Shown: positions 1 through 13,000 of the stretch, piece after piece
Numbering within the stretch: the first letter of the stretch is position 1
Layout: each line of letters starts with the position of its first letter
Origin: Crotophaga sulcirostris
Taxonomy: Eukaryota > Chordata > Aves > Cuculiformes > Crotophagidae
NCBI GenBank assembly: GCA_013397455.1
Contig: VYZB01000124.1
Span: 1,813,855 to 1,877,854 of the forward strand
Length of the DNA: 64,000 nucleotides
Direction: 5' to 3'
Notes under the pieces: model-generated
Database searches by the model: none
Told to the model about the DNA's origin: nothing
What the model saw: only the letters and a program-made list of their open reading frames with translations
Translations under genes and position numbers: made by a program

Positions 1-3000
1 TGTTCTCACCAAGCGAAGTGTAAAATGGACACAGAGACAGAGAATGCTCAATTAGGCTTTTGAAATCCACCTTTTCAAATCATCTAAATAATGCCACAAA
101 CAGGGATAGGTTTCTCCAGTGAAAAGTATATTTCTCATAACTCATGAAATACACCCAATATTTTATATTTCCCGCTGGAAAAGGATGCTCTCAAAAGGAG
201 AAACGCTGTTAACAAGTGATGCTGTCATGTGTGCCGGGCTTTGTCAAAGTGTAAGGATGCAGAAAAAGTGCCCATCTTTCTTTTTAAGTCCATTAAAAGA
301 TGCAGACAATGAAATTTTCTCTCTATTCACTGATCTGGACATAGCTGTGCTGCCAGCCAATTCCTCTTTTCTTTCTTTTTCCTGCATTCTCTGTTTTTCT
401 TTCCCTTTTCACCTCCATTCAGCAAGCTCCAACACACTCCAAGAACAATGAGATCGGCTACGAATGTATTTCACAAAATCCATGACAAATCAGAGCAAGA
501 AGAGTTTCACCTGTCTGCATGGTGCAAGGGGCGCCGTGGTAGCACCAGGTCCACAGTTCCAGTTTCCAAGATCCCTGCTCAGGACAGGTTGGATTGTGGA
601 CAGCATTGCCTGGGCCAAGAGGAGCAATAGGACCCAACGCGTCGCAGTGCCTGCATCCCGGGAAGGAGTGCTCTGCTAGTGACAAGTGTGTCACGGTCAC
701 CTGTGTCAGGGGTCCTCGTGTCACAGTGATCCAGAGGACAGCTCCAGGGAACATAATTATTTCAAGTAGCTGCAATCACAAAAGGCAGACCTGGCAATCC
801 CAAACCTGCTGGTTCAGACATGCGGGTTTACTCAAAAGAGCACAGAATGCAGGTGCAGAGAAAAATGCCGGCGGAGCCAAGCGCAGTTAGCACTGGGGTT
901 TAATGTGGCTCGTACGCTGCTGCCCTGCACAGTCCTTACAACTGCAGAGGAAAGGCACCCTGTGCCAGCTTCAAAAATGGCTCCAAACACTTGGCACAAA
1001 CTATTCTGTGCTTACTCCAAGACACCAATTGTGCATTCAGAAGGAAAAGGTGTAGGTGAACATGACATTGCAGAGATTTGCACATGTGCTATCACAACAT
1101 TCACTCGTACCAGACAAAGCTACATCCCCACTTTAAGAACGTTGTCTCCATTCCTTTTTTCACAATTCCACTGTCAGAATACCCTGGTTGTAGCAAGGCT
1201 GTTGGATGCAGGAGCTCCCCTGCAGCCGATTCAGCTCCAGCTCTCCAGCCCGAGCGATAACTTCAGCTCAGTCCAAGTCTCACTTTTATTGATATCCCAG
1301 CTCCCCACACTTTGCACCTTGGATGCACTAGAGCTGAAATACTTGAGCCTCTCTGTTGGTTCTTTTAAGGACCCAATTATTATCTAAATCCCCCCTCCAA
1401 AAAAAAAAGATTATTTAATAATACAAAGATGGCATTGAAGTCCAAACACTCCTCTACCCAAACTAATGAAATGGTGATGAAATGATGTTCCAGAAATCCA
1501 GTTATCTTCTCATCTAACGTTTTAGTCACCTTTCACAGCCACGTATCCCCGGGGACCATGGCAATCCTGTGCTCGCCTGCAGGCGCAGAATACTGGAACT
1601 TGGGAAACTCCTTCCCAAGCATGCGTGATGCCTGTGATCACAAACACTTCCCCCTGTGTGAGGGACATGGCAAGGCAGAAGGAGCTCCTGGCAGTGAGTG
1701 TTTCATTGCAGCTTCCCATCTCCAGGTGTGCACCAGGATTTAAGGGATGCAGCCTTATGTTTTTGTTAGCTCTGGTCTTGCAAGAAGGGCTGTCTGCTGC
1801 TTTCTCCCTTTCCTCCAGCCCTGAACCCTGTTAGACAGAATTGACTGAGTAGCCAAATCTCATAATACAGTGGTTTTCCCTGAACCTTTCACCTTTATCA
1901 CCTAAAAATGGGACTGTAGGCAGGGTCCCAGTACAGCCCAGTCTGGCTGGGCGATGCCCTCTTTGCCCTCAGCCTTCGGTTCAGTAAGACCCAAAGCACA
2001 ACAATGGAAAATATTAGAAGCAATTGCAGCGACACAAATGAGGGATTAGGAGATACGGGTGTTATTCTTGGCTATGCCCCAGATTTCCTGAATGACCCGG
2101 ACAATTCCCTGCTCTGTGCTTCAGGCTGGCACACACAGAGTGGAAATCATAATAACCTACTTCCCAGCCCAGTGGGCTGAGGGGCCGGCGGGTCTCCCTC
2201 CTCTGTGCCTTCCAAGTCTTCTGCAACCCAGCTCCTAATTCAGAGCGACACAATTTAATGCAATGGAAATTTGGTAAAAGAGTAACGACACTGTTCTGGG
2301 AAACAAGAAAGAAAGGAGGAATTACAGAAAACATCACCTTCTTCTGTTTGAAAGGCCAAGCAATGTCTTTTGTGAGGACTTAGCAAGGCAGGAGATGGAG
2401 AAGAACACTTCCCCTATAAGGTAGGGGCTCACACAAGTACAACCCAGCCACCCTCTGCAAGGACAGAAATGGTCCCCTGGGGAGCATGTGTTCAGAGTTT
2501 AACCAATACCAGGCTTCATCCCAGGAGAAAGGTTCAGAAGTTCAGTCAAAACCTTTCAGCTGACAAAACAATGAGCCTCCAGGAGCCAAGAAGGGATGAA
2601 CAAAGGAAAGTCAGTCTAATAGGGAAATTAAATTTTTAACCGAAGACATTTCCTGCCGAGCCTTCCAACCTGTACCACAAATAATGGAGCTGCTGCCCTG
2701 GACACGGGCTCTGCCAGCACGGCCGCGCTCCTGGGGATGTAGCGAGCCCTGCTACCGCACCAGCCCCGCCGAGCGCCCTTGCCCTGCTCAGCTGAGCTGG
2801 CAGTAAGAAACGTGGTTCAGTGCAGGGTAACTCACTCTGGAGCCTTCTCATCGGCCACCTGTGACTCAAAAGTTTCTCTTTTAATGAGGCCATTAAAATC
2901 CAACTGCTTTCTACTCAGCCATTTGGGATGCGCAGAGGGGGTTTTGCCGTGTCTCAGACTCCGATACATCCTCCCATCTCCTCACCACTTGTTTATTCTC

Positions 3001-6000
3001 CCTCTTCACCAAGGGCCGGGTTCTACCTCTACCTGAGCTAAAAATCAGAGCCAAGCATGATCCTAACAAGAGCTGGATAGAACCTCAAGAAAAAGACAAC
3101 TAGGGATGATGACTGAAGCCTTAGACCAGCAGCTTATACCAAGCTCCTACAGCAGCTCCATGGAGGCATCCAAGGTGTCACAGGGTGCCGGGCAGTGTGA
3201 GAAGCTGTCTGGCCACACTGCACAATGACCAGAGACGGCCACCCAGCTTCTCAGCTAGGCTGTGCTCACCTAGGCAGTTCCACTTCCTTGAGCTAACTCA
3301 TTAAATATCCACTCAGGTATGTCCATCCCACCTGGAAGCAGGGCCAGGCTCTCTCCCATCTGCAGTCCTCTTACAACTTGGCCTCCCTGCTGTCCCAGCC
3401 AGAGCACTGGCACCTCCTGCATCATTTGCAGGCAACACTGCAACCATGACAAGGTCATCACTGCTAAACCTTCCAGTAACAGCCTCCTCTTTAGCCTCTT
3501 CCATACTCACTGCTCTCCTTTGTGCCTTTATGTTTCATCACATCATTTCTGAACGTGGCAGGGGCCGGCCCAAGAGCACAGACACAGTGTCTGCAGCTGA
3601 GCACCAGCTCTTCCATGCAGACTGAGAGCTACAGACTTGGTGGAACTTGGCTTTTCAACATCTCAAGTTGAAAGCAGAGATCATGGGGATTACCAGACAT
3701 GCAGGCCTCTTGTACTAATCAGCAAGGGCTTTAACTGTGTTATTGAACCTGTGTGGAATTTAAGTAGCATCTCAGAGGCCACTTGAAACTGAGAAGCTTA
3801 GTTTGAAAGTCAACCTATCCATAAACAGACAGGGAAAGAACCTGATGCCATGCTAAAAATGCAAAGGGTGTCTTGACTTCTGATCTTTTTCCTTCCCAAT
3901 GGGACTGAGTGGATGAATGCTATGAGACAGAGGGCAATGGAAACACAGCAAGCACTCACACTTCTACAAGCAGAAAAGACGGGACAAAAAGCAGGTACAG
4001 TGCGAGGGGATCGGGCACCCTGCCCGTACAAGGTGAGATCCGACAGTCTTGGGGCTGTTCAGAGCAAGCACTGCTGTCACGATTCCAAACGGCATGGGAG
4101 GAGAGGAACACAGACATCAAATGTTCTTGGATACTTGTGTGATCTCTGTGGAGCCATTACTCTTCAAAGCACTTGGTTTCAGCGCCATTTTATGGGGTGT
4201 TTCTATGAAGTTTTCCATACCTTTCCAAGCTCCTTCCTCCCAGCAGAGCCCACACGCTCTGAGTCACTGAGTCCTGGCCATTCGCTCACCTGTAAGTGCT
4301 CAGACACACAAACCTGCACATGAGGAAGAAGAGAACATCCCTTGTTTTGCTAAAAACAGCCACCAACCTCAGCAAACCAGAAGCACGCTCAGCATGGTGG
4401 TTGCAGTGGGGTAAGTTCTCATCTCCCAGGCACCAGTGCAGGCCCCAAGAGCCCAAACAAATCAACTGAACTGGTACCCACAACGTCACTGGGACCTCTC
4501 ATTTCATAATGTTATTTAGCATTACTGCCAAAAGCCAGACAGTAGGGTCACATTCAAACAAGAAGAAAGCAGCAGGCCTTGGCCAGCTACACAGGATTCT
4601 ACAGTGGTAAAAATTTCCCCTAATAAAACATCACACGTGTTGGGTTTTTCTCATTTTTAAGTGATGAGCAGTCCAGCATTTGGAGCAGAGAGAGCACTGC
4701 AGAGAGGAGATGCCAGCCTCCACGGGAAAGCAAGATAAGATGTCCTTACTGGAGCGATTCCACCGCACAGTGTCCAACTGCTCTAATTAAATTGTCAACA
4801 GCGATGGCCTTCCCCGCCTTTGTACTCCTGGAACATGATCAATCATCACTGAAGACAGACAGGAATGGCCACAAATCCTGTTGACATATTTTGGCATAGC
4901 TTCATTGCCTTCAGTAGAGCTACGCCAGCGAATGCAGGCTGACTTGCGACTGCTACATGCAAACCAGAAAATCCTCTAACATCCATAACACCCTGCCTAT
5001 TTTCCTGCCTGAGCAGTTCATTAATACGTACTGGCTCGTTTCCCCTTCCAGTCCTTCCCACACCCTCTTCTGGTCCAGAAGAAGATGCTCCTACTCTTGG
5101 GAATTACACACAGAAAACAGGTAAACACGACTCATTTAAAATAGCAACAGAAGCTACTGCCACATGCGTGGCAAGAAAAACACCAACAGCTTGCCTGTCA
5201 CATCGGCAGCAAGTTTGAAATTAAGAGGGAGAGCCCAAGTATTTTGTCTCCCAAAGAGCTGGACCTCCTGTTCCTTTTCACTCCAGCCTAGCTCTGCAGC
5301 GAGCCCCGTCCGGGCTCTGAGCACCGTTCCCAACGCTGAGGAGGATGAGTTAAGAGCATGCCCTGAGCAGCTTGTTTTCCTTTCCTCTGCTTCCTTCCTG
5401 CATGGAATTACTCACTTCCTCGGCAGGAAAACTCATTGCAGAACGCACTGTTCTGAGTTCATCTGAGGTTTTTATCTGCTCGCTGACAGGGGGGTGTCAG
5501 GCACCTGTGGAGTTTCCTCTGGCACAGTGGGGATGCTCTCGGGTGTCACAGGCTTTGGAATAGGAAGAATAAAAATCAGTTGCCAGGCACACCTTTCATT
5601 CTTTTCTTTTTAAACCTCTGCGTCAAGCACCAAAGTGCAGGGAAGGTACCTGCTGTACAGACAAAAGATGAGAAGCTGTGGGAGACATTTTCCTATGCTG
5701 TAGGTTAATTACAATCAAAATCACCTTTACAATGGGGTTGGACATGACTCAGTGGCAGGGCAGATCTCCAATGCTTTGTTGGTTCACCTGCCTATTACTT
5801 AAAACAAAAGCTGCTTTTCTATGGCAAAGGTAGGAGAGAACATCCAAAGGCCATTTCAGAGCTCCATGATCCAACCAGATAGAGAATTAATAACAAATCA
5901 CAGGGAGCATGTGTGATCCTGCCTCAATGGTGACATTTATTCCTACACATACATTCAGAGAAACCTTTGTTTGATTAAAGAAAAGATTTTCCTTTGCTCT

Positions 6001-7260
6001 TAACATCTCAAAAGCCAAGTTTAAAGTTAAATATTTCCCCAGCTGGATGTGGTCGTGCTGTTTAGAGGAAGGGGTCAGGAGCGACGCAGTATCTGCCTCC
6101 TGCGCCAAGCAGCACAGCCCAGAGGGGCACGTGGGAAGACGGGGCCCACGACGATAATGCTGCCTCTGTCTTCTGCAATAATAGCATAAAATCATCTTAT
6201 ATACCAATATTTGCATATCCCTGGCCTGCCTCATGTGCAAATCTGAACACATACTGCACAGCTGGGAAGGAGGCACTTCAATGCCTGTTTGCAGAGTGTT
6301 ACACTGGAGTAGAGACAAGAGAGGAGGAAAGGCAGCCACAGAACACAAAAGGCTCAGGTTCTGGGTCTCTGCTTCAAACCTCACCAGTGCCAACGTTGGC
6401 AATTTGGTTTCTCCTCAGAGGCTGGTGCTGCGACATCCCTTGCTGGATCCTGTCAGTCCTGAACCCAAATGCTCACCCTTTGGCCAAAGGAGGGAGTAGA
6501 CAGTGAGGAGGTCAGCAGAGATCTAAAACCTCTGGCAGGGGGACCCCAAGCTCAGCAAGTCTTAAAAATAACAGAACCTGTACCTGACACACACACCTTT
6601 CCTGAGCAGTTGAGGAGTCACATCCCTTACAAGTCGATGACCGACTGCTCTGGCTGCAGCTCGGGGTGAGGAGCTGGGAATGGCCAGGGACCACGCTCCA
6701 CCCAGGGACCACACTGCCAGCCAAACTCCAGCACAGCACTGAGGTCCAACGTCTCAGCCTGTGCATAATGAGTCAAAAGCCACCTCTTCCACTGAAGCAG
6801 CTCTCACAGATGCTGAGTGAGACCAACCAGCTGGTAAATTAGCCTCCACTGGCACATTAAATCACACCAGGGTTTGGAACACAGCTTTCCAGAGCTTCTG
6901 CCAACAGCAGCATTTGAAAAAACAGTTTGGGCTTGATTTTAGATATGTAGTAGTGCTTGTCAAGTGGATAAATGAATGCGACTCTAAAAACCCTTTCACG
7001 CTGCAATGAGGAAATTCTACAAAAACGGGGAAGCAGCATCCACACTTCCTGGGAAGCTGGATAAGAACCCCACTCACACACAGCTAGAATAAATAAAAAT
7101 TTAAAAAAAACCAAACAAACAACCCACAAACCAGAAGCAAACAACAAAAAGATCCAGTTCTTTTTAAAGACATCTTTACTGGCTGCAGGCACAGGACCCT
7201 CAGCCAGAACCCAACACTGCCAGTAACAAACGAGGAACCTCATCCGACAGCGACACTTAC
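1..7260. other. MEGF6 intron after the EMI exons; no gene seen
   Basis: All open frames here are short, lack splice-compatible homology I recognise, and are interrupted in every frame. I looked on the minus strand for cysteine-rich EGF-type exons and saw none, but an exon of about 120 bp could be missed by eye. Base composition is ordinary, with a few A-runs (for example 1399-1410). MEGF6 introns are long in other vertebrates, so an intron is the simplest reading. Confidence 0.6.
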
Positions 7261-7370
7261 GGTAGAGGCAGCCGGCGTCACCTCCGAGCTGGGACCATCC
7301 CGGGCAGCACCGGTACACGGTCTGGAACCCCACCTTGTACGCCTGCCTGTAGCCCGTGTAATATGCCATT
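7261..7370 (-). CDS. MEGF6: MEGF6 exon, second half of EMI domain
   Basis: The exon is 110 bp, with acceptor ttccag and donor gtaagtg on the minus strand. It codes for MAYYTGYRQAYKVGFQTVYR then CCPGWSQLGGDAGCLY, the C-terminal half of the EMI domain with its CC pair. It ends one base into a codon, so the next (EGF) exon must supply two bases; I did not find that exon in the window. Confidence 0.88.
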
Positions 7371-10075
7371 CTGGAACACAACAAACCCAGACACCACATG
7401 TTAATTCCTGCTGAATGAGGAAACTGGGAAGAACAGAAGTTGTAACTCTACCTGTGGGTGTAAATAAAATGAGGAATTTGTTTTTTAAATGTGCTAACAT
7501 TTTTTTTTCACCTGGCGTAGTGACAATCACTGATACTAAGAAAATACTTCTGAATTCGCTTTAATTGGGAACACAAGAGACTGGATTGTCCATGTCCTCA
7601 CACACCCCTGGTTCTCTTCTCTTTTTCCAAGCTATTTCACAGCTCCGAGTTCCTCTCTAACTACTCAATAACCAATAAAAATCAAATTTTAAGAACAACA
7701 GGTATTTCAGCCCAGCTTCTGTGAGCACCAGCAGGTGCTCCCATTCTTCAGGAAGAGCTTGAAGCCTTCTCCAGCCCAGCATCTTGGCCGGGGATGCTGT
7801 GCTCAGGTAAAAGCCAAGGGTCTCTCTAACAACCCTGACCGGTTACCCCCAGGGTGGGAGTTGGGGGATGAAGCAGGAATTGATCCAAAGCATAAATAAA
7901 TAAAAGTGACACTTTTTTTCCCCCCCGGAAGTCTGTTGTTGTGTGTGTGTGAAAACTGAAACACAGATAAAACTTTTGAAGCTGATTTTTACAAAGCTCC
8001 TTTGGCAGAACATGAAACTACTCAACCAAAGCAAATCAGACAAACAACAACAAATATTTGGCACAGCAGATGTGCTGTACATGTCCACTGAAAATATTTA
8101 CCCTAACTCAGGCGAGTTGTTTGATTTTGTCTGAATGTTTCTACAAAACAACCTAAATAACGGTGAACCATTGAGTCCCGTGCAGGAAACCTTTGGCTGC
8201 TCTTCCGTGCCAACCAGCATATGGGAGCACAGCTGAGAAAAATAAAAGCAGATACCAATTCTTTTTTTGTATGAGCTGTTAACAAATTATGAAGGAAACG
8301 CTTGTGTTCCAGAAGCAGCTGAGAAAGCAATTTACAGGCACTCAGGCACCCGCACAGCCAGCGACCGGCACGGATCCATCTGGATCCTCTTGGTGTCAAG
8401 AGCCACCTCCCAGCACAGAGTTTTAACACCGAAGGCAGGGAGCGTTTGGAAGAGGACACCATGGGTGTGGGGTGGTGCATTCACTGCCTGGGCCATTCTG
8501 GAAACACCATCCTTTTCATCCAAAAGGAGAAGGACTCCATGGCAGCAAGCAGCTTCCTCCATTTGCCCTGCGCAGGCTCAGGAGGACGAAATTTTATCCC
8601 AAGAAATAGCAATGTAGGACTAATCCTGGCCTCCTTTCTGTCCCCAGCAGCACGGCAAACAACCGCACCTCCACCAGCCTCAGTGAGGTCAACCAGACCC
8701 TTCAGATCCCTCACTCAGCCCAAGTGGGTTCTCAAGGAGATGCAAATATTTTGACAGCCTCAGATGCCTGCGGATATCTGGATGCCGCAGACTGGAAAGA
8801 ACCACATCGGAGATAGAGTATCTTCAGCGTTTCTGTTTTCTTTTGTGTTTTAAGGAGTCCCTGGCACAGAAAATGTTGAATGAGCCAGAACTAATGGAAC
8901 CCAGGCTTAAAAATCCTGCTGCTGGAAAATGCACTTCCAGCCCCACTGGGACAGAGTGGTCATTCCTCCAAGTTTTGCTACTGAGGGCTGAGCAAAGCTC
9001 CCTTCTGCTGTTACCTAATTTGGGGACATTACACAACCAGCAGTAAATCCATCGCTTCACCAGGAACAAGGAGAAGACCAGAGGTTGTTCAGTCCATCTG
9101 CCTGCAGCCCTCTTGCAGTGCAAGGCTGGTCCTGGTCTTTAGGAAATGTAGCAATCCAGGACTCCAGACAGAGATACACTTTCACTGCACTCACTTTTAA
9201 CATCCCCTGGCTGAAAGCTCTCACAGCACCTCTAGGCTTCACCTCTGCAGAGTTTGAGCATCAAGCTGTTCTGATATTTCTAAGGAAGCACAACAAAGTT
9301 TTTTTCAATTCAGTCCCTTGATTTACAATTCCAAAACCTTACATTAAAGAATGAGAGGTACAGCTGGGTCTGAAGAGTTCCCGGCCTTTGAAGTAGCACC
9401 AGACAGGGTAACCATCATTTCAAAGTCCTCTTTAAAACATGGTCAAAAGACGGACTCTGTCTGCTCCTTTATTACCATTACACAGATATCATCACCAGGA
9501 TAATTACCGGCAGTTACAAGTTGGGAGGAATTCCTGAAGTCAAGACTTAAAAGCTGCCTCTTGTCCAAGATGCTTCTTTGAAACTACCACTGTCATTATG
9601 GATGTGTAAAGGATTGTAACTGCCTAATAGGGCCGGAAAAGCAGGTGGAGTACTGAAAAGCATTGGGCACATTGTAGTTTGGCTGCTGAGTAGGTAAGAA
9701 AGTACATTATTTGCACAGTTGTACATGTTCACAGCCCTCCCTTTACAACTCCTCCTTGGTTTCCCAGCACCCAGTAAAGGCCAGTGGGTGACTCAAGGGA
9801 TACTGTGATGAGCTGGACAACTGCACCAGTTTTCTACTCAGTGTACATTCAAACTCCTTTCTTGCACACACAAGCCACACTTGGTGAAACACTGGCCCAG
9901 GTTGCCCAGAGAAGTAGTGGCTCAAAGGAAGAGCACGTACCTCCGCTCGTAGCCCGTGCACCACCGCCGTCCCACGCAGCCCTGCTTCCAGACTTTGACG
10001 GTGCGGGTGAAGGCCTGGACACACGGTTGCCGGTGCCCAACGATCGCCAGCTCCTGCTCCGTGCAGACATTTGGC
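7261..10075 (-). CDS. MEGF6: MEGF6, partial: two exons of the EMI domain
   Basis: MEGF6 (multiple EGF-like domains 6) is a large secreted protein with an N-terminal EMI domain followed by many EGF-like repeats; its function is poorly known. Two minus-strand exons (10075-9941 and 7370-7261) join in phase to about 81 residues. These begin PNVCTEQELAIVGHRQPC and end CCPGWSQLGGDAGCLY, with the cysteine spacing of an EMI domain. The YERR|MAYYTGYRQ junction crosses the intron cleanly. The position left of TPRG1L and on the opposite strand matches the vertebrate order MEGF6-TPRG1L-WRAP73-TP73. The exon with the start codon and signal peptide should lie to the right of 10075, and I could not find it; it may be in the N gap or further right. 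The EGF exons should lie left of the window or in the long intron. Another EMI protein (EMILIN, MEGF10/11) is possible by domain, but the neighbours favour MEGF6. Confidence 0.85.
7371..9940. other. MEGF6 intron between the two EMI exons
   Basis: This is a 2.6 kb intron on the minus strand. Apart from a short C-run near 7920 and a CR1 fragment at its 5' end (9886-9920), I see no coding or RNA feature in it. Confidence 0.75.
9886..9920 (+). repeat. CR1 LINE fragment beside MEGF6 exon
   Basis: The bases actggcccag gttgcccaga gaagtagtgg match the recurrent avian CR1 segment that also occurs at 48117-48150 in this window. The fragment is very short and sits in the intron about 20 bp from the exon border at 9941. 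Confidence 0.65.
9941..10075 (-). CDS. MEGF6: MEGF6 exon, first half of EMI domain
   Basis: The exon is 135 bp. On the minus strand the acceptor reads ctgccag and the donor gtacgtg. It codes for PNVCTEQELAIVGHRQPC through WCTGYER with four cysteines, and ends two bases into an Arg codon. A CR1 fragment lies about 20 bp past its donor side. Confidence 0.88.
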
Positions 10076-13000
10076 CTGGCAGAGAAAAAGAGAGCAGAAT
10101 GGGGTCTGCATGCTGCCAGAAGTGTGCAGGGCTTCTAACGCGTAAACACACACCAGATACTTCATTGCCTCACTCAGAGCAGGGAGATCTTATGCCATAT
10201 ACAGTATTTGTCTCCTCCTTTGATTACATCAGTGCAGAATCATTTGATTAACACTGTTTGAAATCATAGTTCAGTTTGCTGTCTTAGCTGTTTTCTCACT
10301 CATTCAGAGCTAAGGGCTGCAAGACTAATTCCAGTAAATAAAGTGAATATATAACACTGAGTAAGAAAATAAGGAAAATACCATTTGCAATGTATTACTT
10401 TTCTAATCTCAATTATTTCATCAAATACAAGTCAGGAGTTTTAACTAAGAAGGAAACATTTGACACTGATTTAAGTTACAAGCTGTTCATTATTCAGGAC
10501 TGCTTCTGTTGCTTCCAACTCTTCAAAAGAGACCGAGGGTTTTCACAAAAATACCTTTTATAAAAGCAGTTAAACTAAATAATTTGGACGTGGCAAAGCA
10601 TAGATTGCAGCTGGCACCTGCCTGCTCCCGGCCACTCAATTCCACCGCGGTTACCACACGCCTGGCAACGCCTCTGGGATTAATGGCACAGTTCCTTCCC
10701 CCTCCGGCTCAGCTCTAAAGTCTCCTCTCATCATCCCCATATGTGGCCACTGCCAAGCTCCTTGGCTCACAAAGCTCCGCACACATCACTTCACCAACCC
10801 AAGAGCTAACGGGGACTCTGCCAGAGGAGCTGCTTTATCCCATGAGCGGCTCCATGCAAAGAGAGCGGCAAGTTGGTGCAGGGAATGGCATTTCCCAACC
10901 CCAGCACCTCCTCTGGATCTCCTACAAAAGAACTGAAAGGAACCAGGCTGGGAGCAGCATCGCTTTGGTGTAATTTATCACAGCGAAGACAGGTCCTGTG
11001 CACCCAAACAGTGGTTGTGTGTAAGGGCAGCGTCAGTGATGTCCCAGTGACAGCACTTCCCAGGCGCTGGTGTTTTCCCCTCCCCTGACACTTTGGCACC
11101 CAACTTGTCGCCAGCGTCTCTTCCAAGAAGTCCTAAAAGCACTTGTCAAGGCAAGAGCCCAAAACCCCTGACGTCAGGAGAAAAGGCAGCTTCCTGCACA
11201 ACCTTTATCTGCTGAAAAGCAGCCCTTTTCCATCAAAAAGCGAAAAACCTCAGGGAGGGCAGCAAAAAGAATGAGACCAATCGCCCAGCTCCCAGAGATC
11301 ATCTTCTGGCTGGAGACCAAACCAGCAAGGAAGTTTTCCAAAGCAGCCAAATCATTAACATCAAGCTGTAACTGTAAAATCTAATTAAAATGAACGCACT
11401 ACGCACTGCTGAGTAACGGCAAAAGGGGGAAAGGAACACGCAAGAAGGGAGAGATATGCAAAAGGCAATAAAATCACCAGCTCAGTGAAGAAAGGTCAAA
11501 CTATTTCCCCAACAATCACCCTTGCGCTCACACAAAGCTCCATTCCCATTAAAACCAGTGAGTTCCCTCCTCCCAGCAGAGACTATCCAGATACTCAAAT
11601 TCCTGTTCTCCTTTACATACATCTCGTACAATAGAAACAGTGAACAGCCTGTCCTCCTCTCACTCTCTTCGTTTTTACCTTTGATATCAAAATACTGTAT
11701 TTAGCTTCTTCTTTGCTGTTCACTGCCCTACAGAAATGCTCCAGTTCTCTTTCCTTACTACTTACATTTGGGGCAGAAGTGTGTTCCCAGAAGTGAGAGC
11801 AGATAATTGCAATGCAAGGACGACTGACAGTGCCACCGCGTGAAACCCCATTGCAACAGCTCCTCTCTCCCCAAGGTGCTTCCAGTGGGTGCCCAGAAAA
11901 TCCCACAGCCTTCTAATGCACAACTTGCAACTCCCTGTTCCCAGCTTGCCGATGTCTTTCCTTCTTGCAGAGAACAATGCTATTGAAGCACACAAACTTC
12001 TTGCATGGGGAGAGCGGATTTATCACTCCTGGATGCTTCCTCCCGTAGGGTTCAGCTCAGTGGGTTTCTTCAGTCCATGGGAGATGGTTACAGTACAGAT
12101 TGTCCCTGTGTCCTTCCCAAAACCAAACCTGGCTTCTTGCACTCATTTGCTCATAGTGAAACGCACTGATGTGATTTCTCCTCCTGGCATTTACTTCTCA
12201 GAGCCCAAAGACCTGGTGGCTCACAAGACCTGGGTTCTGTCCAGCAAGGAAGCCCCATGTGAGCTTGGACGGTTTGGAGTCGTGATCCACTTCGCAAGGT
12301 AATGTAAAAATCAGCACTCAGCAAGGGAAAAGCAAAAGGAGAGGTGCCCTCCTTCCCACGGAGAAATCCACCTCCCAGAGGGCTCTTCCAAAAGCAGGCA
12401 ATGTTCTTTTATCCCATCACATGGCTGAAGCCATCCTGCAGCCCTCCAGAGATGGGATCTGGTACCTCCTGCACACACACACTCTAAGAGCAGCTTCTCT
12501 GCATTTCAAAAGAGTAACAAAACTTCCCTCCTGCGTTTCCCAGGTCCAGCTCCTCTCCCTCACATGCTCTCTTGTTTCTTTCCTTGCTGACAGTCAGAAA
12601 TCCCTCCCACCAGCTGTGTCCAGCCCCAAGCAGAGGAGGGGGGAACCCTGTGGAACAGTAACACAAATGAGCCAGGTTTGTTTCTCCAAAGCCAGCTCTT
12701 TTGCACTACCCAAGGCCAGCTTCACACACACCACCCAAAACCTCTTTCCCAGCAACTCTAAAATTATCCCACAGAGATTTCACCTTTCCTGAGCACTCTA
12801 ACGGATAACAGAACCAATCGCTTCCCAAGGAAACTGTTGTGCATGTAAAACTGAGAGGGACACATCCGACCTGCACCCAGCTGCTCCACTGCTGTTGTTC
12901 CCAAACATAAGGCTGGTGGAGGAATACTCTGGGCAAAGAGGGAGTTTGGGAACAAAATTCAATCGCTATCTGCCTGTTCCCACCAAACTCCTTAGTACGC

